From an uncultured Campylobacter sp. (GTDB taxonomy: Bacteria > Actinomycetota > Actinomycetes > Mycobacteriales > Mycobacteriaceae): a stretch of DNA of 8,455 bases. Position numbers and translations under genes: made by a program. A model generated the notes under the pieces. The model had not been told where the DNA came from and did no database searches. It saw nothing but the letters and a program-made list of their open reading frames with translations. The DNA lies in the NCBI GenBank assembly GCA_946221035.1, contig CAMIME010000065.1:1-8455 (forward strand), given 5' to 3'. Below are positions 5,830 through 8,455 of the stretch, one piece after another (the stretch's first letter is position 1; each line of letters opens with the position of its first letter).

Positions 5830-7834
5830 GCACCACCTTCGTAATCCGCGGCAGGGCGATGCGCACGACGCGCTCGGATGCCTCATCCAGCGCATCCACC
5901 TGCCCCGCGCTCACGGACAGCGGCAGCACGGTCACCGTCCGCCCGCGCCCCTGCTTATCGACGAACCCCACGGTCACCCGCCGCCTCCCCCGCGCAGCCG
6001 CGCGCAGGGTTTCGAAGGTGTCGCCCGATTCGTCCGGTGCCGCGGCCTCATCGCTCTGAAGGGCCGCGATGATGGCGTCGGCCTGCTCGGCCTCAACCCG
6101 CGGTGGGCGGGGAGTAGTAGACGGGGTCGCCGGCACGAGCGCGGGCTCGGGCGCCATGTTGATGGTGGCCCCTGCGTCGTCCTCCGCGGTGGGCTGCAAC
6201 CCCGCAGCGCGAAGTGCCGCCATGAGCTTGGGTAGCGGCAGCTGGGACACCGCGACCGTCGGGGCCAGGACACGCAGGCCTACCCGTTCGGCGGCGGTGG
6301 CGATCAGCGCCGCATCCGCCGAGCGCACGTAGCTCACTGCCGCGCCGGCGCGGATGGCGCCGTGGTGGCGCGCGGTGTCGTCGATGAGGTAGGTGATGGC
6401 CTGCGGGACCTCACCGAGGACGTGACTGTCAAGCCACGCGTGCATCTGCTCCGCGGTCAGGCCGCCGTCCAACCCGCGGCGCACTGCCGCCTCCGTCACG
6501 CGCCACACGCTTGCTAAGCCGGGCGACTCCAGCTCAGCGAGCTGCTCCAAAAACGCCGCCATCTCCGGCTCGAGGGGGCCAGGGGCCAGCACCGTCATAT
6601 CGGCCTGCGCAATAAGCGTATCGACGACCTCCGGCACCAACCCCCCGGCAACCACCTCCACATCCTCGCCCTCGAGCAGGGCTCGCGCCGGGCTGGACAG
6701 GGTGGGTGCCAGCGCCCCCAGGGCCGTGGCCTGGGCGACGGTGGCGCTGATAAGCGCCGGTGAGAACCCCTCCAGCGGCGCAAAAAAGAGCAGTCGCGCG
6801 CTGTCGCCCTCGTGGCGCAGGATGGTCGCGCGGGCGTGGCGGACGCCGGGGGAATACGACTCCTGTGCAAGGAGGTTGGTGTCCGCATCGGGGCGCCAGG
6901 GGGAGGCGATCCAGCCCGTGAGCAGGGTGGCCCACTGCTGGGCAAGGGGAGCGTCGATCCACACGAGCGCGTCGCGGGTGGCGGCGAGCACGTCCGTGTC
7001 ATCCACGTTGCCGCGGCCGATCAGCCCGGCCGATTCGCCCACGGTGACCAGCAGGTGCGGGTTGAAGCGGAGCTCCTTTTCAAGGTTGGCCGCGGCGCGA
7101 ACGCCGACGGAGCCGTCCTTATTTAACGGCACCGGCGCACCCATGAGCGCAAGGAGGAGCTGGCGCATCTGGCGGACCGCGTCGAGGCCCTGCGTCGTGG
7201 CGGCCTGGTCCACGGCGCGCTGGTCCACAGCGGGCGCGGCTGGCTCGGTGAGGGGGAAGACGCGCGGCGCGGTTCCGCGCATGAGGTCGCGTACGGGGCG
7301 GGGCAGGCGCACCGTGAGGTCGTCGACACGCGTGAGCAGCCCCAGAGCCAGCAGGGAGGCGACCGGAGAGTCCGGCTCCGTGCGCGCCGTGGTGCCCACC
7401 CCGCCCGACGCTGCCAGCGTCTCCAGCACCTTGCGCTCGCGCGGGCTGAGCGTGGCCAGCTCCTGCTCCGCCCCGGGCGGGAGTGTGTCGGTGACGCGCC
7501 AGCCTGCGGGGAGAGCAGACAGGGTGCCCGGGGCGATGCGTAGTTGGTCATCGGGCCCGAAGACCAGGGCGAGGGTGCGAAGGTGGGTGAGGTGGGAGCC
7601 GGAGGCGTCGATAGGCGAAAGCTCCGCGCCGGCGTCCGCGAGCTGTTCCAGTACCGCGAGGTCTGCGGCGGTGAGCTGGCGCACCGCGCGCGCCGCCGAA
7701 CCGGGAAGCGCCAGGCGGGTGGCCAGCGAACCGGTGGTTGGGGGAGTGGGGAAGAACGCGTCGGGCCGGGCCTGGATCAGCGCGTGGAGCTCGTCGCTTG
7801 TGAAGCCGCGCAGCGCTTCAGTGAAACTCAACAT
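5819..7834 (-). CDS. Helicase-associated protein, Rv0862c type (XPB-partner candidate)
   Basis: This 671-residue protein has no ATPase motifs. The N-terminal half looks helical, with two winged-helix-like stretches: about 51-105 (LTAADLAVLEQLADAG) and 128-185 (SPRERKVLETLAASGG, then LLALGLLTRVDDLTVRL). Residues 404-552 form a Helicase_C_3-type domain resembling the XPB N-terminus encoded in this window. A Pro/Thr/Ala-rich linker (about 560-580) leads to a C-terminal SH3-like segment (617-670, VTVGFVDKQGRGRTVTVLPL) reminiscent of WYL domains. M. tuberculosis Rv0862c, next to ercC3, is the expected equivalent. A DNA-binding or regulatory partner of XPB is a reasonable inference, but function is unproven. 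The start ATG lacks a Shine-Dalgarno. TAAGAT (7850-7845) lies 10 nt upstream, suggesting a very short leader. The stop overlaps the dehydrogenase end by 11 bp. Confidence 0.88.
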   Translation of the reverse strand: MLSFTEALRGFTSDELHALIQARPDAFFPTPPTTGSLATRLALPGSAARAVRQLTAADLAVLEQLADAGAELSPIDASGSHLTHLRTLALVFGPDDQLRIAPGTLSALPAGWRVTDTLPPGAEQELATLSPRERKVLETLAASGGVGTTARTEPDSPVASLLALGLLTRVDDLTVRLPRPVRDLMRGTAPRVFPLTEPAAPAVDQRAVDQAATTQGLDAVRQMRQLLLALMGAPVPLNKDGSVGVRAAANLEKELRFNPHLLVTVGESAGLIGRGNVDDTDVLAATRDALVWIDAPLAQQWATLLTGWIASPWRPDADTNLLAQESYSPGVRHARATILRHEGDSARLLFFAPLEGFSPALISATVAQATALGALAPTLSSPARALLEGEDVEVVAGGLVPEVVDTLIAQADMTVLAPGPLEPEMAAFLEQLAELESPGLASVWRVTEAAVRRGLDGGLTAEQMHAWLDSHVLGEVPQAITYLIDDTARHHGAIRAGAAVSYVRSADAALIATAAERVGLRVLAPTVAVSQLPLPKLMAALRAAGLQPTAEDDAGATINMAPEPALVPATPSTTPRPPRVEAEQADAIIAALQSDEAAAPDESGDTFETLRAAARGRRRVTVGFVDKQGRGRTVTVLPLSVSAGQVDALDEASERVVRIALPRITKVVLSG
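6179..6625 (-). other. Helicase_C_3-type domain of the Rv0862c-type protein
   Basis: Residues 404-552 mirror the N-terminal domain of the XPB helicase. Besides the central blocks, the later part also aligns: AALIATAAERV with AAILTEVTRSK, VLAPTV with LIAPLI, and LRAAGLQPTAED with LTKLGWPVED. Few gaps are needed over about 150 residues. The shared domain suggests that the two proteins pair or bind the same DNA feature. Confidence 0.78.
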
Positions 7835-7887
7835 GTCGGGGGTGATCTTACGTGCGTTTATTCGCCGGGCGTGAAAGAATATGGGGC
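7835..7887. promoter_or_regulatory. Divergent promoter region upstream of the helicase-associated gene
   Basis: These 53 bp separate two divergent starts. On the minus strand TAAGAT (7850-7845) fits a -10 hexamer. With initiation about 7 nt downstream, the transcript would begin roughly 3 nt before the ATG at 7834. On the plus strand AAGAAT/GAATAT (7875-7882) lies 5-7 nt before the ATG at 7888 and is a weaker -10 candidate. GAAAG nearby is a poor and distant ribosome site. No convincing -35 elements are seen. Confidence 0.5.
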
Positions 7888-8082
7888 ATGGCTAAAGACG
7901 TAGAGAAGATCGGCCGCGCAAACCCGGCGTGGCCCACGAACGTTCCCCTGGACGGCCACCCCGTCACCGAAATTTCCTCCAAGCTCACAGGCGCGTCCAG
8001 CCCGTTTGGGGACGACCTGATTTTGCCCATGCCGCCGGAACAAACCGGCTACGTGCACACCACGTCGCGCTTTAACCAGTAA
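7888..8082 (+). CDS. Small protein of unknown function, Rv0863-position
   Basis: The 64-residue product has no membrane segment, signal peptide or motif that I recognise. It begins MAKDVEKIGRANPAWPTNVP and carries a Pro-rich, mildly acidic middle with SSPFGDDLILPMPPEQTGYV. The end HTTSRFNQ looks unstructured. The ATG at 7888 is preferred to a GTG at 7852 because the longer form would occupy the divergent promoter region. The position, divergent from an Rv0862c-type gene, matches M. tuberculosis Rv0863, a small conserved protein. Whether the two are homologous I cannot say. It converges on the Rpf1-like gene across a hairpin terminator. Confidence 0.72.
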   Translation: MAKDVEKIGRANPAWPTNVPLDGHPVTEISSKLTGASSPFGDDLILPMPPEQTGYVHTTSRFNQ

Positions 8083-8099
8083 GTAACGCAAAGAAACGC

Positions 8100-8130
8100 C
8101 CGCCCCTTGTACTCAGGGGCGGTCGATTTT
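8100..8130. terminator. Bidirectional hairpin terminator between convergent genes
   Basis: CCGCCCCT (8100-8107) pairs exactly with AGGGGCGG (8115-8122), giving an 8-bp GC-rich stem with a 7-nt loop. The + strand continues TCGATTTT, a short T-run. The minus strand continues GCGTTTCTTTGCG, which is also T-rich. It lies in the gap between the stop of the small protein (8082) and the stop of the Rpf1-like gene (8146), so it probably terminates both. Confidence 0.8.
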
Positions 8131-8143
8131 GTGTTCCCGGAGC

Positions 8144-8455
8144 TTAGCGCGGGAGGTAGGTCTGCTGCACCGACGCGATCGCGTCGGCTACCTGGGCGTT
8201 GAACTGCGCGCCCACGAGCGCAGCGACGGTGCCTACATCGCCGTTCAGAGCCGCGTCAACGAGCTGCTGGTTTGCGGTGTAGAACGCGTTGTAGTCGTGG
8301 CGGTTGGCCACGTAGTTCGCCTGCACCGAGGCGGGAAGCGCGAAACCGAACGACTGCACTGCATCGCGCAGCTGGCGGAAGAGCGCGTCCGTTTCCAGCT
8401 CGACCGGCTTGGGCTGCGCGGGGGCGGGTGCCGGTGCCGGTGCCGGTGCCGGGGC
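8144..8455 (-). CDS. rpf1: Rpf1-like secreted protein, C-terminal part (partial)
   Basis: The gene runs off the right edge of the window, leaving 103 codons plus the stop. The visible part starts with a Pro-Ala repeat linker (PAPAPAPA, then QPKPVELE), followed by a helical domain of about 85 residues. That domain contains DALFRQLRDA, ANYVANRHDYNAFYTANQQL and ends QVADAIASVQQTYLPR. No cysteine is present. The Pro-Ala linker suggests a secreted cell-wall protein whose catalytic part lies upstream. Identification as resuscitation-promoting factor 1, a peptidoglycan-cleaving growth factor of corynebacteria, rests on gene order (rpfA lies close to the ercC3/Rv0862c locus in M. tuberculosis) and on the linker-plus-helical tail. 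The lysozyme-like Rpf domain itself is not in view. An apparent internal GTG start at 8359 should be ignored. Confidence 0.65.
   Translation of the reverse strand, partial: APAPAPAPAPAPAQPKPVELETDALFRQLRDAVQSFGFALPASVQANYVANRHDYNAFYTANQQLVDAALNGDVGTVAALVGAQFNAQVADAIASVQQTYLPR
8427..8450. repeat. Four tandem GGTGCC hexamers encoding Pro-Ala
   Basis: GGTGCC is repeated exactly four times. On the minus strand each unit reads GGCACC, and the frame gives alternating CCG and GCA codons (Pro, Ala). The run lies within the Pro-Ala linker of the Rpf1-like gene and continues in degenerate form to the window edge. Exact in-frame hexamers can change number by slippage without breaking the frame, altering linker length. 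Confidence 0.85.

Noticed and set aside
3730..5895. 721-codon open frame on the minus strand
   Set aside because: It is fully antisense to the well-supported FAD/Fe-S dehydrogenase. Long antisense frames arise from high GC at third positions. The translation is rich in Arg, Gly, Val and His and shows no domain.
6702..7874. 390-codon open frame on the plus strand
   Set aside because: It is antisense to the helicase-associated gene, with Ser/Arg/Ala-biased composition and no recognisable motif. It is a shadow of the real frame.
1..8455. CRISPR array, tRNA gene or phage module
   Set aside because: No regularly spaced repeats, no tRNA-like cloverleaf and no phage structural genes were seen on either strand.

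Overview
The window looks like the chromosome of a high-GC actinobacterium, most likely a Corynebacterium. Three things point there: the 5S rRNA end sequence, a DUF3239-like membrane protein, and a gene neighbourhood that parallels M. tuberculosis ercC3 (Rv0861c), Rv0862c, Rv0863 and rpfA (Rv0867c). It is mostly housekeeping chromosome plus one probable accessory insertion.

Layout. Positions 1-46 are the 3' end of a 5S rRNA (+ strand) that closes an rRNA operon. A perfect palindromic terminator (65-100) follows and also serves the convergent minus-strand pair. That pair is an XPB/ERCC3-type helicase (782-2422) followed 11 bp downstream by a small two-helix membrane protein (117-770). A 39-bp divergent region separates xpb from a ParD/ParE-type toxin-antitoxin pair (2462-2993, +). 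Next comes a 918-residue FAD plus Fe-S D-2-hydroxyacid (D-lactate-like) dehydrogenase (3073-5829, +). It overlaps, tail to tail, a 671-residue helicase-associated protein of the Rv0862c type (5819-7834, -). Divergent from that is a 64-residue conserved-looking protein (7888-8082, +), which converges across a bidirectional terminator on the C-terminal part of a secreted Rpf1-like protein (8144 to the window edge, -). No gene-free stretch exceeds 300 bases.

How the genes relate. The helicase and the Rv0862c-type protein are neighbours in mycobacteria. Here they are separated by the toxin-antitoxin pair and the dehydrogenase. The two proteins share a roughly 150-residue domain: residues 6-163 of the helicase resemble residues 404-552 of the other protein. 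This recalls eukaryotic TFIIH, where the XPB N-terminal domain pairs with a similarly folded domain of p52/Tfb2. A bacterial XPB plus p52-like partner is the most interesting hypothesis in the window. It is an inference from reading the sequences, not a demonstrated system.

The toxin-antitoxin pair has visibly lower GC than its surroundings, which suggests acquisition. Several genes have a TANNNT hexamer 6-10 nt before the start codon and little or no usable Shine-Dalgarno, consistent with leaderless or near-leaderless transcripts.
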